Positions 1 to 10,364 of a stretch of 64,000 bases of DNA are shown one piece after another. Below the pieces are notes generated by a model. It saw only the letters and a program-made list of their open reading frames with translations, made no database searches and was not told where the DNA came from. Within the stretch, counting starts at the first letter, position 1; each line of letters starts with the position of its first letter. Both the position numbers and the translations under genes were made by a program. The stretch is from Physcomitrium patens. Taxonomy: Eukaryota; Streptophyta; Bryopsida; Funariales; Funariaceae. The stretch spans positions 6,699,267 to 6,763,266 of the forward strand of contig NC_037271.1 of NCBI RefSeq assembly GCF_000002425.4, in the 5' to 3' direction.

Positions 1-93
1 TATTTCCATTCTCCAATATACCAATAAAACTCGCATCAAAGGCACCTTCATCTCGCGAGAGTACCTCCTCTTTTGTACCTCCATAATCTCGCT

Positions 94-2487
94 TTACAGT
101 GGTACCTCCCCAAAATCCTTAAATCCTTCAACAATCTTTGGCAATGGTTTCTCCCTCAACCTATCTCGATTCCGTTCATGGTTAGGAGGTACTGTTAGAA
201 ATTGTACAGCTTTCCTCCCATCTTCGCTCCGTACCCTTGCATAAGCAGAACCATCGTCAAGTACCTTTCTTTCCATCCGTGTTGCCGTGATATAAGGTTG
301 TCCTAAAATCAACGGATAAGACGTTGTATCTTGAACGAAGAAATGTTGCTCCGTAGCAACATCCCCAATCCGAATTTTGACATCTGGACAAGCTCCATAT
401 AATTCGCCTCGTGTGTTATTAGCTGCTCGTATTGCCCATCCATGTTCCATATCAATTGGCCATTTTTGCTTCTTATAAAGATCTTTAGACATGAGATTTA
501 TTTCAGAACCATGGTCCACCAAAGCAACTATTGGTTCTTCTATATCTCCTTTCTTCACCAATACCTCAGTAGTTGCCCTTGCCCAATGCTTTCGAGTATA
601 ATGGCTCAAAGTTTCCATTTCCTTGTCATTAGAATCTTCGAAACGTACTCGCTGATTATACCCATTCTTTTCATTTATTGGTTGCTTGTAACCAATATCA
701 ACCTCTTCTTCATCTCTACATATTCTTGCGTCAATAGCATGACTCATTCCAGTTTCGCTCATTAATTGCCTCTTTCGCTTAATGCTGTCAATGATAACAT
801 CATGAAACTCCTTCTTTGCAATTCCCAAGACTTCTTTCAATGTGAATTCCACCTTAGCATTTAATATACGTTCTTCCAACACCCCTTTCAAATTTGTTGC
901 TGCTTCAATGTCAGAAAGTAGCTTATAAGCAATTGATTTGCCCTTATCTTTTGTCTCCGTTGTTTTTTCTGCCAATGATGCTGAGGTATCCTTTACAGGC
1001 AATTCTTGTGAAGCTGCCTCCCGAGCCTTGTCTCCTCGAGTTTGCCTCTTAAAAGAATTTCCTTCTCTAGTATCATCAAAATTTCTTCGTCTTTTCTCTT
1101 CCATCAAAGCTTCATGTTGGCTCTTAGCAATATATGCATGAACTGAAAGAGACTCAACGGGATCCTCCCAACCTGTTCTTCCTCGTATTGTAGCTGCAGT
1201 TCTCAATAACGCTTCTCGAGGTAATTTCCCTTCTTGCATTGTAGAAACGGCAGAAGCCCAAAACTCATTAGTTTCCGTACTTCCACCAATTTCATCATCT
1301 ACTCTAGCACCATAACTTGCACTTTCTCGTGCTACTGTTTCATGCTCTTTTAAGTAATCTTGAACCAATGCTCTCATTCCTCCCTTGCCAAAATTGGTTT
1401 GAAGAAGATCCTCCCTATCTTTCAATGCTATCTTTCCATCTTTCCAGCAAATAATTCCCTGCCGTATCATATTATTAAATTCATTGCAATCTTTTCTAGT
1501 GTGTGAAGCATCATCACACCAAATGCATCTTTGTACATATCCTTGTTTTGAAACATTCTTCGAATTATTTATAGAAGTATTCTCTTCAAGTCTTGCCAAT
1601 TTGATTTGAAGATCTCGCATTCCTCGTATAATTTCTTCCATACCCATATCTGTTTTCTTTGACAAGGATGTCGAAGGTTGAACTGTAGGCATTGTCGGTG
1701 GTGTAGTACGTACTGGAGCTTTGGATGCTTGTACTTGTTTCGGAATATTACTCCTATCCTTCCTCCTTTCTTTTTTTGTAAGCAACCCCACCGCATCTTC
1801 AACGTTCTTCCACTTCGTTGTCAATCCTTCATCTTCTTCTTTGTCTTCAAGAAGGGGTTCTAATTTCTCTTGCAATTCTCCATCAGCAGCTTGAAGAAAT
1901 AAATCAACTTTGTTCGGCTCCAATGTCAATTTTTCTACCTTCGATAATTGAGAGTACTGCCTCTCAAATTCCCTTAGTAGCTCTGTTGCTTGCAAATTCT
2001 TATTGGGCCGTTCAATCCATCCCAGAAACAGCTTCTTAGTAACGCGATCAGCATCTTCTAAGAAATATTCGTCTTTCAATGCATGTGAAAAATCCTCCCA
2101 TGAATTCCCACAATGATCCGTAATCGATGTAATGTGGTCCCTTATCTCCGGTATCGTGGCAAGTCCAAATAGTGCAACCATTTTCTTCTCAGAAACCCGA
2201 TTTAATTCCATTTCACGAACATAACATCTTAAATACCTTGAAATATTCCTCCCATCAAATTGATCAAATTTATTGACCACTGCTTGCAATGCTTTGGTTG
2301 CCAAAGCTTCCTTTCGATCATTGCTTTGTTGTTGCTGCATTGACAATGAGAAGGCTTGAAACAAACTAGCAATAGATGGATCCATGTGCATACCTTGTCC
2401 TTTAGAAGACTCCCCACCAGAAATTTCTCCCAAAAATCCTTCAAAATTTTTATTTTCGTTTTCCATAAAAAATAAAGATAAAATCAA
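94..2487 (-). CDS. Gag-protease frame of element A1 (797 codons)
   Basis: One open frame of 797 codons. The second Met (residue 8, MENENKNF) is as plausible a start as the first. The N-terminal half is rich in charged, helical sequence, as in Ty3-type capsid regions. A CCHC zinc knuckle (C-x2-C-x4-H-x4-C, CIWCDDASHTRKDC) lies near residue 325, typical of nucleocapsid. The C-terminal part has a retropepsin-like stretch near residue 655 (VALVDHGSEINLMSKDLY) followed by LILGQPYI, the second conserved block of retroviral-type proteases. Role by family: the capsid-nucleocapsid precursor packages the element RNA in cytoplasmic particles, and the protease processes it. The leader is only about 50 nt, so translation would start close to the primer site. 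Part of the frame is recognisable in the old copy C at about 26.0-27.9 kb. Called from motifs only; the exact clade is unknown. Confidence 0.8.
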   Translation of the reverse strand: MILSLFFMENENKNFEGFLGEISGGESSKGQGMHMDPSIASLFQAFSLSMQQQQSNDRKEALATKALQAVVNKFDQFDGRNISRYLRCYVREMELNRVSEKKMVALFGLATIPEIRDHITSITDHCGNSWEDFSHALKDEYFLEDADRVTKKLFLGWIERPNKNLQATELLREFERQYSQLSKVEKLTLEPNKVDLFLQAADGELQEKLEPLLEDKEEDEGLTTKWKNVEDAVGLLTKKERRKDRSNIPKQVQASKAPVRTTPPTMPTVQPSTSLSKKTDMGMEEIIRGMRDLQIKLARLEENTSINNSKNVSKQGYVQRCIWCDDASHTRKDCNEFNNMIRQGIICWKDGKIALKDREDLLQTNFGKGGMRALVQDYLKEHETVARESASYGARVDDEIGGSTETNEFWASAVSTMQEGKLPREALLRTAATIRGRTGWEDPVESLSVHAYIAKSQHEALMEEKRRRNFDDTREGNSFKRQTRGDKAREAASQELPVKDTSASLAEKTTETKDKGKSIAYKLLSDIEAATNLKGVLEERILNAKVEFTLKEVLGIAKKEFHDVIIDSIKRKRQLMSETGMSHAIDARICRDEEEVDIGYKQPINEKNGYNQRVRFEDSNDKEMETLSHYTRKHWARATTEVLVKKGDIEEPIVALVDHGSEINLMSKDLYKKQKWPIDMEHGWAIRAANNTRGELYGACPDVKIRIGDVATEQHFFVQDTTSYPLILGQPYITATRMERKVLDDGSAYARVRSEDGRKAVQFLTVPPNHERNRDRLREKPLPKIVEGFKDFGEVPL

Positions 2488-2517
2488 CCAAAATCCAATA
2501 CCTTCTACCTCAAGCTT

Positions 2518-2534
2518 TCACGTCGGGTTCACCA
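2518..2534 (-). other. Primer-binding site of element A1
   Basis: On the minus strand TGGTGAACCCGACGTGA begins 4 nt after the LTR end at 2539. It starts with TGG, as sites pairing with a tRNA 3' CCA end do. The old copy C carries TGGTGAATCCAACGTGA at the same place (25596), differing only by C-to-T and G-to-A type changes. It is not the common initiator-Met site; I cannot name the tRNA. Confidence 0.6.
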
Positions 2535-2538
2535 CTTA

Positions 2539-4969
2539 TGTCGTATTACGTGCTTTCCTGCTCGAGAACGCGTCGGCGTCTGGCTGTAGAAGGTAGTATG
2601 GAGATTCGCCGATAGTCAAGCAGTCTATCAGTTTTTGACTGCTGGAATATAAACGACTGCAACAATGTACCGTAAATCTATACGGGTGCTCTTCGACTGC
2701 TTGTCGGAGTCCTTTTTGCCCCAGCCGGTGTCGTATTACGTGCTTTCCTGCTCGAGAACGCGCCGGGCGTCTGGTTGTAGAAGGTAGTATGGAGATTCGC
2801 CGATAGTCAAGCAGTCTATCAGTTTTTGACTGCTGGAATATAAACGACTGCAACAATGTACCGTAAATCTATACGGGTGCTCTTCGACTGCTTGTCGGAG
2901 TCCTTTTTGCCCCAGCCGGTAGGTCTCTAGACGTTACAGAAAACCCCGTACAACCCAAACTGTTAACCTTCAATACTCCTTTGTACTTACGATCTTGTAT
3001 CCACTGACTGTCTTGTTAGATTAACCCAATAAATTTCATTCACTCCGCATACTCAATCCTATAGATACCCTTTTAATCCTTCAATCACAGACGTAACTCT
3101 ATTTCACAAAACAGTCAAGAGTATTCAAACCCACTTCATTTAAAAATCCCGATTCACTAGTACAACACTGACTTCAGCAGCGATAGCCTCAGTCTTCCCC
3201 AAAACTCTACGAAGAAGAAAAATCCAAATCCTATGTCTTTCCTTCCCCGACCCGAAGCATGAAGCTCGTCTCTCTAATTCCCCTTGATCTTTAAAAACCT
3301 CCCATTCCCCCCAACCTTATCCTCTGAATTTCTTCAATCTTCCGTCTTAGATCCGGAATTGGCTCCCACCTCAAGCTTTCTCCTCCGTTTTTACCTTTAA
3401 GAAATCCATTTACCGAAAACAACGTTCCCTGAGACGGCACAGAGAATAGGACAGCCTGAAACAGAATCGAACCCCGTAATCGGGACTTCATTGAGTCGCC
3501 CGACCAATTCAGGTCCTATATTGGGAAAGATGCCCGTAATAACCTGGATGTTCCCGTAATTGGGTCAAATTGGTCCTCGCGTCAGATTGGCTAAGATCCG
3601 TAGTAAGACCTCGATTTCCCGTAACTAGACTGCATTGGGTTGCCCCACCAATACAGGTCTCATATTGGGTAAGAGGACCCGGATTGGATTATCGAAATTG
3701 GATCCAATTGGCTCCTCGAACCCGTCGTGTGAATTGGTCCTTCTCTTCCTACTGACTCCCGTTATTCGAATCGAACGGGGCATTCCAGTATGCCCCGGCT
3801 GACTGTAACGGAGTCACTGAACCTGACCACTCAGTACTTGTACTGGAGTTGGTCGATGCTCCCAATATTCGAGATAACTGAATATTAATAAAATCCCCCT
3901 TTCTTTTTATTTTCACTGTATACTCGTGTTACAACACGACACCGGTAGGTCTCTAGACGTTACAGAGAACCCCGTACAACCCAAACTGTTAACCTTCAAT
4001 ACTCCTTTGTACTTACGATCTTGTATCCACTGACTGTCTTGTTAGATTAACCCAATAAATTTCATTCACTCCGCATACTCAATCCTATAGACACCCTTTT
4101 AATCCTTCAATCACAGACATAACTCTATTTCACAAAACAGTCAAGAGTATTCAAACCCACTTCATTTAAAAATCCCGATTCACTAGTACAACACTGACTT
4201 CAGCAGCGATAGCCTCAGTCTTCCCCAAAACTCTACGAAGAAGAAAAATCCAAATCCTATGTCTTTCCTTCCCCGACCCGAAGCATGAAGCTCCCCTCTC
4301 TAATTCCCTTCTTGATCTCCAAAAACCTCCCATTCCCCCTAACCTTATCCTCTGAATTTCTTCAATCTTCCGTCTTAGATCCGGAATTGGCTCCCACCTC
4401 AAGCTTTCTCCTCCGTTTTTACCTTTAAGAAATCCATTTACCGAAAACAATGTTCCCTGAGACGGCACAGAGAACAGGACAGCCTGAAACAGAATCGAAC
4501 CCCGTAATCGGGACTTCATTGAGTCGCCCGACCAATTCAGGTCCTATATTGGGAAAGATGCCCGTAATAACATGGATGTTCCCGTAATTGGGTCAAATTG
4601 GTCCTCGCGTCAGATTGGCTAAGATACGTAGTAAGACCTCGATTTCCCGTAACTAGACTGCATTGGGTTGCTCCACCAATACAGGTCTCATATTGGGTAA
4701 GAGGACCCGGATTGGATTATCGAAATTGGATCCAATTGGCTCCTCGAACCCGTCGTGTGAATTGGTCCTTCTCTTCCTACTGACTCCCGTTATTCGAATC
4801 GAACGGGGCATTCTAGTATGCCCCGGCTGACTGTAACGGAGTCACTGAACCTGACCACTCAGTATTTGTACTGGAGTTGGTCGATGCTCCCAATATTCGA
4901 GATAACTGAATATTAATAAAATCCCCCTTTCTTTTTATTTTCACTGTATACTTGTGTTACAACACGACA
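2539..4969 (-). repeat. 5' LTR of element A1, enlarged by two internal tandem duplications
   Basis: On the minus strand the LTR begins TGTCGTGTTGTAACAC (4969) and ends CGTAATACGACA (2539), so its ends form a short inverted repeat. It is 2431 bp, but two segments occur twice (2541-2920 and 2921-4974); without the extra copies it would be about 1.2 kb. The A-family LTRs of element C are about 1.5 kb and share the ends and an interior block (GGAGGTT, then AGATCAA, then GAATTAGAGAG). Confidence 0.75.
2541..2920. repeat. Tandem duplication, about 190 bp x 2
   Basis: Units 2541-2730 and 2731-2920 both start TCGTATTACGTGC and both end CCCCAGCCGG. They differ at only a few bases by eye. They form the 3'-terminal part of the A1 LTR (minus orientation). 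Confidence 0.9.
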
Positions 4970-4974
4970 CCGGT
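2921..4974. repeat. Tandem duplication, about 1027 bp x 2
   Basis: Units 2921-3946 and 3947-4974 both start AGGTCTCTAGACGTTACAG and both end ACAACACGACACCGGT. By eye they differ at about 15-17 positions, mostly C/T or G/A transitions (roughly 1.5%), so the duplication is not brand new. Together they make the 5' part of the A1 LTR. The last CCGGT belongs to the flanking element B. Confidence 0.9.
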
Positions 4975-7900
4975 AGATGTAACCGATATGCAACTGGGTT
5001 GATCTGTTCAGAAACAGAAAAGGGGCCAAGCCTACGATAGTCCAATTTGTCACAAGGTCGAGTGGTCTTGATATTGCGACGAAGTAGCCATACCTTATCA
5101 CCCACGTTGAGTTGTGGTTGCTCTTTACGATATACATCTGCATTTATCTTTTGTCGTTCTTGAGCTTTCTTCAACTGCGCCTTCATTATTGCATGTAACT
5201 CTGACAACCGATTTGCCATATCTTCTGCTGCAAGATTATCAACTTTTGAAAAATCAAAAGTATCAAGTCGTGGATGATAGCCATAATTGGCAAAGAAAGG
5301 TGTTTGTTGCGTGGAAGAATGTATTGTATTATTATAAGCAAACTCTGCCAATGGCAGAAGGATTGTCCAATCATCTTGTTGGTAGTTGATGGTACACCTT
5401 AAATACTGTTCCAAGACTTGGTTTACGCGCTCTGTTTGTCCATCAGTTTGAGGATGGAAAGCTGAAGATAGCTTTATGTCCACTTTTAAAATCTTGAAAA
5501 GAGTCCTCCAGAATCTCGACACAAATTGAGTTCCCCTATCCGATATGATATCTTTAGGTAATCCATGATAGCGATAGATATTATCAATGAAAAGCTTAGC
5601 TGTTTCTTCACCTGTGATAGATTTTGTACATGGCATAAAATGTGCCATCTTGGTGAAACGATCTACTATCACAAATATAGAATCATAAGATCTTGAGCTT
5701 GGAAGATCTGTGATGAAATCCATAGAAACAGAAGACCATGGTTGTTCTGGTATAGGTAATGGCTGAAGAAGTCCGTAAGGTCGATGTCGAGGAATTTTTG
5801 ATCTTGAACAAATATCACATGATTGTACAAAGTCTTTGACTGACTTCCACATTTGTGGCCACCAAAAATCTCTTGATATGAGTTCCAGAGTCTTATTATA
5901 TCCAAAGTGACCTGCTGCTGGAAAGTCATGACGTGCTTGAAGAACACGCAAACGTGCTTTTCCTTCTGGAACATATAGGCGTCCTTCAAAATATAATAGA
6001 TTATTCTTGAACTCGAACTTAGAAGAATCATGAGAATTGGAAGAATTATTCTCGATATCATGAACAAGAGGGTCTGAGGACATACTGGACTGGATTTGCT
6101 TGAGAAAAGTTGAATCAACAGTCAGTGTTGATTTCACTGCTTTGAGATGAAATTGCTCCGGTTTCAAGAGGACCGTTCTTTGTTGCTCAAAAGCTGCATC
6201 TCCTTCTTTTGGTGCAAAATAAGAACGTCTAGACAGGGCATCAGACAAACCTTGTTGTTTTCCTGGCCGATAAGTGATAATGAAGTCGAATCTTGACAAA
6301 GACATACTCCAACGAGCTTGACGACGATTCAACACGCGTGCTGACATGAAATACTCGAGGTTCTTGTGATCTGTATACACAGTGACTGGACTAGAAGCAC
6401 CTTCTAGATAATGATGCCATTCTTGAAAAGAATCCACGATTGCAAGAAGTTCTTTATCGTGGATCTCATAATTGATCTCGGCTGCTGAGAATTTTCTTGA
6501 ATGAAAAGCTATCGGATGAAGTTTGTCATTTGTTCCCATTTGTGATAAAACTGCACCCAAGGCAAAATCCGATGCGTCTGTTTCCATAAAAAATACCTTG
6601 GAAAAGTCAACATGATATAAGACTGGTGCAGAGACAAACGATGTCTTCAAGGCTTCAAATGCTACTTCCGCTTCTTGATTCCATTGGAATTTATCTTTAC
6701 TAGTCAAGCGTGTAAGTGGAGCTGCAACTCGTGAGAAGTCTTTGATGAAGATCCGATAGTAATTGGCAAATCCCAAGAAACATTGGACATCTCTTACAGT
6801 TTTTGGAATCTTCCAATCCATGATTCTTTGGACTTTCTTAGAATCCATCATAAGACCATCATTTGAAATGATGTATCCTAAAAAGTCAACTTGAGTAGTG
6901 TGAAATACACACTTTTCTATCTTGGCATACAATCCTGCATCTCTAAGTTTTTGTAATACTTGACGAACATGTATTTCATGTTCTTCAACATTCTTAGAAT
7001 AAATCAGGATATTGTCTAGGTAGCAGACGACAAAATTGTCTAAGAATTCACGAAATACATCATTCATGAGATGTTGAAAAGCAGCTGGTGCATTCGTGAG
7101 TCCAAAAGGCATGACATTGTATTCAAAGTGTCCGTACTTGGTTCGAAACGCAGTCTTCCATTCATCTCTTTCTTTGATCCGTATTAGATTATATGCTCCT
7201 CTTAGATCTATTTTTGTATAGATCTTAGCTTGATTTAACTGGTCAAGGAGTCCTGATATCAAAGGTAATGGATACCTGTTCTTGATTGTGATCTTGTTGA
7301 GTCCTCGATAGTCAACACACATTCGTAAAGATCCATCTTTTTTCTTTACGAATAAAATTGGAGCTCCTGCTGGAGATTTTGAATGGCGTATGAAATTCTT
7401 CGCTAAATTCTCGTCAATATATGTCTTGAGTTCAGCCAACTCATCTTGCGATAAACTGTAAATTGGTCCAAATGGTGGCTGAGTTCCTTCCTTGAGATCG
7501 ATTGAACAATCGTATGGGCGATGCTTAGGAAGAATATCTGCATTCTTTTTCTCAAAAACGTCTTGATAATCCTGATATTGACTTGGAATGCCACTTGAAG
7601 TCTTTACGCTTTCAGAAATAGGTGCAGCATAAATAGCAAAAGTTGATCCTTCTTTTGCTGCGTGTATAAATGCTTTTGCACCTATAAGTGCGGGTTTTAC
7701 TATACTAGACTCATGGTTTTTTACTTGATTAATAGAACTGTTACTAATGCTCCGAGGAAAATCAAGTTTACGAGAAATCCAATCTATTCGAGGATTATAA
7801 TTTTCTAACCATGATAAGCCTAAAATTACTGGATTAGAGGGAGATCTAATTATATTAAAAATTACACAACTACTATGACCATTTATTACTACATCTACAG

Positions 7901-8165
7901 GAAGTGTTTTGTGAGTTACATCTCCAGAAGACAACGGACGACCATCTATGACTTCTACGTGTACAGGTTTAGTTTTTTGTATTAATGATATTCTATGACA
8001 TCTAGCAAATTCTTCATCTAAAAAACAAGCTGAGGCTCCTGAATCTATCAAGGCAGAGGCTTTGTAATTATTAGGTCCTAAACACACATCTATTATAAAA
8101 CAAGGAGATGGTTCTGAGGAGAGGATAGGACCTTCATTAGAAGTTGTACAAGATTCCAGCCGCAC
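4970..8165 (-). CDS. Pol region of element B (protease, reverse transcriptase, RNase H, integrase)
   Basis: A frame of about 1070 codons. From the N-terminus: a retropepsin motif (ALIDSGASACFLDEEF) near residue 45; the reverse transcriptase with its conserved [19 protein letters not shown] block near residue 280 and [13 protein letters not shown] near residue 355; an RNase H stretch (VYTDHKNLEYF) near residue 600; the integrase zinc-binding H-H-C-C region near residue 750 (HDFPAAGHFGYNKTLEL, then CDICSRSK); and the integrase core (FHPQTDGQTERVNQ) near residue 920. The integrase C-terminal GPF region follows, and then A1 takes over. The domain order RT-RH-IN is diagnostic of Ty3/gypsy. The pol frame opens in a frame different from gag and overlaps its end (PATIGTVRL), as in element D, a layout known in Ty3-type elements that use frameshifting. 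Confidence 0.85.
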
Positions 8166-8170
8166 GGTCC

Positions 8171-9178
8171 CTATTGTAGCTGGACGTACTCGTTTTCCGA
8201 CATACTGTCTTCTTTGACAACCGTACTCCTCATTTTGTAGTTACGTCGCTTCTTTGGACAATGTTGAGCAGTGTGCTTAGGTTCTCCACAATATAAGCAC
8301 AATCCTTCTTGTCGACGACGAGACTTTTCTTGCTCAGTAAGAGGTTTGAAACGTACCGCATCAATTTGCATATCCTCTACTTCTGAAGGTATGTGTTGAG
8401 GAGACGTCGGTGTTGCCATTGAATTGTAGTAACGTTGAGGCCTACTTGTGCGACTCTCGGATCGAAATTCAAAAAGTCGATTATCGCACTTCACAGCAAA
8501 GTCAATTGCTTGACTCAATGTTTGAGGATCAGGTAAATTAAGCATCAATTTCTTTACCTCATATTATAATCCGTAGAGAAATTGACTCACAAGTGCGGCA
8601 TCATCCCACTTGATATCAGTTGCAAGTTGTCGAAATTGCGAAGCATATAATGTTACTGATCGATTGCCTTGTCGCAAAATACGGATCTTGTTGGTTGCAA
8701 CACGAATTGCATCATGTTCTCCAAACATGGATCGAAACTCCACCAAAAAAGCCTCCAGATTATCCAATATTGGATCTCGTCGTTCAAGAAAAGATGAAAA
8801 CCATGACAATGCTGAACCTGAAAGAAGTGTACCAATGAATCTAACTTGTGACCCTGGAGTTGGATAGCTCTGGGGTTGAAGTTCAATCACTAATTGGACC
8901 TGATTGATGAATCCTCGAAACTTGGATCTGGTACCATCAAACTTCTCGGGTAAGGCCACTCTCGGTTCTCTAACATTCGAAGGGTGTTCCATTTTGGGAG
9001 AAGGGACATGGTTTGGTGCAGATGTTGAAGGAGCCCCAATCATCTCTATATCTTCACTTCCTACCATTCTTGTTGCTCCTTGTGGTGGTAAATTGAGTTG
9101 ATGCATCGCAAGCATTAACTCCCTCAATTGTTCTTGCATCTGTGCCATTGCACTCTTCATTTCAACAAGCTCTGCCAT
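8171..9178 (-). CDS. Gag region of element B
   Basis: Starts at an ATG at 9178 (MAELVEMKSAMAQMQEQL), just after the leader. The N-terminal 40 residues look like an amphipathic coiled coil. The capsid-like core (PEKFDGTRSKFRGFINQV, then FIGTLLSGSALSWFSSFL) is the retrotransposon gag domain shared with E and D. A zinc knuckle (CLYCGEPKHTAQHC) lies close to the end. The N-terminal segment differs from that of D and E, so two gag N-termini circulate within this family. The region is very lightly broken. Confidence 0.8.
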
Positions 9179-9390
9179 AGTAGCACTTAGAAAAGAGAAG
9201 ATGTCTAATAACGCTCAAAACAAATAGAAGAGAGGAATTGATAACAAAGAAAATACTAAGAACAATATCAGTTTAAAAGAGGGTAATCCGCAACTTCTAA
9301 TGCGCTTATGTCTTATCAAGAAAAAGGGGTAATCCACTCTTAATCAAGAAAAGACAAAGCTCTCATATTGTAAGTGGACTCTTGTCAATC
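9179..9390 (-). promoter_or_regulatory. Untranslated leader of element B with a GGATTACC repeat unit
   Basis: On the minus strand the leader holds one unit with two GGATTACCC motifs about 50 nt apart (complement near 9285-9340). The unit is flanked by CAATATGAG and CTGATATTG, which can pair apart from one base. Element D carries three such units, so this is a conserved leader module of the family. Confidence 0.6.
9378..9388 (-). other. Self-priming site of element B (pairs with its own transcript start)
   Basis: Two nt after the LTR end (9391) the minus strand reads TTGACAAGAGT. Its exact reverse complement, ACTCTTGTCAA, lies in the same LTR at 9567-9557, the predicted RNA start. There is no TGG-type tRNA site. 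This is the Tf1/sushi layout, in which the first 11 nt of the RNA fold back as primer. Inferred from pairing and position only. Confidence 0.7.
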
Positions 9391-9928
9391 TGTCAAGGAC
9401 AAGAACTCGATGAAAGCTAAAGAGTAAGTGAGACTTTTCTCAAAGAAATAGGACAAAATAGAAATATGTATATTAAGAAAGAAATTAGAATGGCTATTGC
9501 CAAAATACAAGAAAACTAGAGACCCTTGAAACTAGACTAGAAGCAAGAAAGGAGTTGACAAGAGTGAAGAGGGCTTCACTCTTGCCTCTATATATACTAT
9601 CTAACTAGAAGCCACGTGGCGATGTTCTATAAGACCTCCAATATATGTTGACTTTCTAGGCCACATGCCTTTGCTTGCAAGGCAAGTTTTCTATGGATGG
9701 ACCACGTAGTTAGCTTGTTCTTTAAGCTTCCAACATGTGTGGTACTTGGCTAACTTGTTGACCAAGTTTCTAACCTAAAAGTCAACTATAGACTCCTATA
9801 AAGTCAAAGCAGCGTCTATGAAGCTTCTAAGAAGCTTCTCTAGAAGATATTACACAATTAACCTACTTTTATCTACTTTTACATACTTTTATCTATTCAT
9901 GTAGGTAATTATATGTATGTCCGTGACA
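9391..9928 (-). repeat. 5' LTR of element B (538 bp) with TATA box
   Basis: Minus strand from TGTCACGGACATAC (9928) to CTTGACA (9391). A TATATATA box lies at 9598-9591, and the predicted start ACTCTTGTCAA begins at 9567, 31 nt downstream. That divides the LTR into a U3 of about 361 bp and an R-U5 of about 177 bp. Two GAAGCTTC palindromes (9820-9838) resemble heat-shock modules but are not perfectly spaced. LTRs of the same family occur at 16969, 30300, 36103, 58140, 59066 and 63787. Confidence 0.85.
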
Positions 9929-10364
9929 AAGGCTTGTCAATAACAGCAAGTTGGTTTGCAAGTGCTTTTACCTTATTCACATGAGCCATGAGATCTTCAC
10001 CTTCTTCCATCTTCACGGTAAAGAATTTTTGCCTTGACCATAGTACATTGGAGAGATTTCTACTCTCATAGACGTTGCAAAGAGTCTTCCATGCCTCTGC
10101 TGCCCCTTTGCAAGAAATGACATGAGCAAAGTTGCTCTCATCTAAATTGGTGGCAATTATGCCAAAAGCCTTCTTTTCTCGTCTTTTGAACTCCTTATGC
10201 TCCTTGATGCTTGCCTCTACCCCAGGTGCCTCTTCCTCCTCACATACAATCTCCCAAAGATCCAATGACGCCAAAAGTAGCTCCATTTTGGCCTTCCAGT
10301 GGTGAAAGTTGTCACCTTTGAACTTTTCAACCATTCTCAAGCTATCACCCTCAAAAGATGCCAT
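9929..10364 (-). CDS. Copia-type gag N-terminus of element F
   Basis: About 145 codons beginning MASFEGDSLRMVEKFKGD; the frame runs to 9909, its last residues being read from the element B LTR. It matches the DUF4219/UBN2-type gag of Ty1/copia elements: the NFHHWKAKMELLLASLDLWEIV block near residue 20, EAWKTLCNVYES near 88, and KFFTVKMEEGEDLMAHVNKVKALANQL near 108-134 (quoted here only in part). In the family this protein forms the particle shell. The zinc knuckle and pol are not visible here because element B is inserted in gag. Identified from recalled family motifs, with good agreement along the whole piece. Confidence 0.8.

Larger units (their letters stand above)
1..4969 (-). mobile_element. 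Element A1: Ty3-type LTR retrotransposon, 5' part (continues past left edge)
   Basis: Seen: on the minus strand, in order, an LTR (4969 down to 2539), a primer-binding-like site next to it, and a long gag-protease frame (2487-94) that runs towards the left edge, so the rest of pol and the 3' LTR lie outside the window. A1 interrupts the integrase of element B: the B reading frame stops matching its family exactly at 4970, where the LTR starts with TGTCGTG. The flank 4970-4974 (CCGGT) is the likely target duplication; its partner is off-window. Family: the decayed element C (24092-30202) matches A1 in LTR ends, primer site and gag, and keeps an integrase C-terminal tail typical of Ty3/gypsy, so A1 is called Ty3/gypsy by inference. 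Its gag-protease frame is open and its base composition has not drifted to AT, so it is among the younger insertions here. Confidence 0.8.
4970..9928 (-). mobile_element. Element B: Ty3/gypsy chromovirus-type element, 5' part (rest lies beyond A1 and the left edge)
   Basis: Minus strand: 5' LTR 9928-9391, leader 9390-9179, gag 9178-8171, pol from 8165 until A1 interrupts it at 4970. The integrase tail, any chromodomain, ORF3 and the 3' LTR lie left of A1, outside the window. B sits in the gag of copia element F; the bases next to its LTR are AAGGC (9929-9933). It shares gag, pol and LTR sequence with E, J, K and L, and pol with D. It keeps long open frames and a balanced base composition, so it is fairly young, with only a small number of breaks in the part seen. 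Its 5' LTR shows the self-priming layout described in the findings. Confidence 0.85.

Noticed and set aside
442-2444. Several short frames on the plus strand and in other frames across the A1 gag region
   Set aside because: They are antisense or frame shadows of the 797-codon gag-protease frame and show no family motif.
3291-4783. Duplicate frames (66 and 117 codons minus; 61 codons plus) present twice
   Set aside because: They are repeated only because the LTR segment is tandemly duplicated; LTR sequence is non-coding and the motifs match no family.
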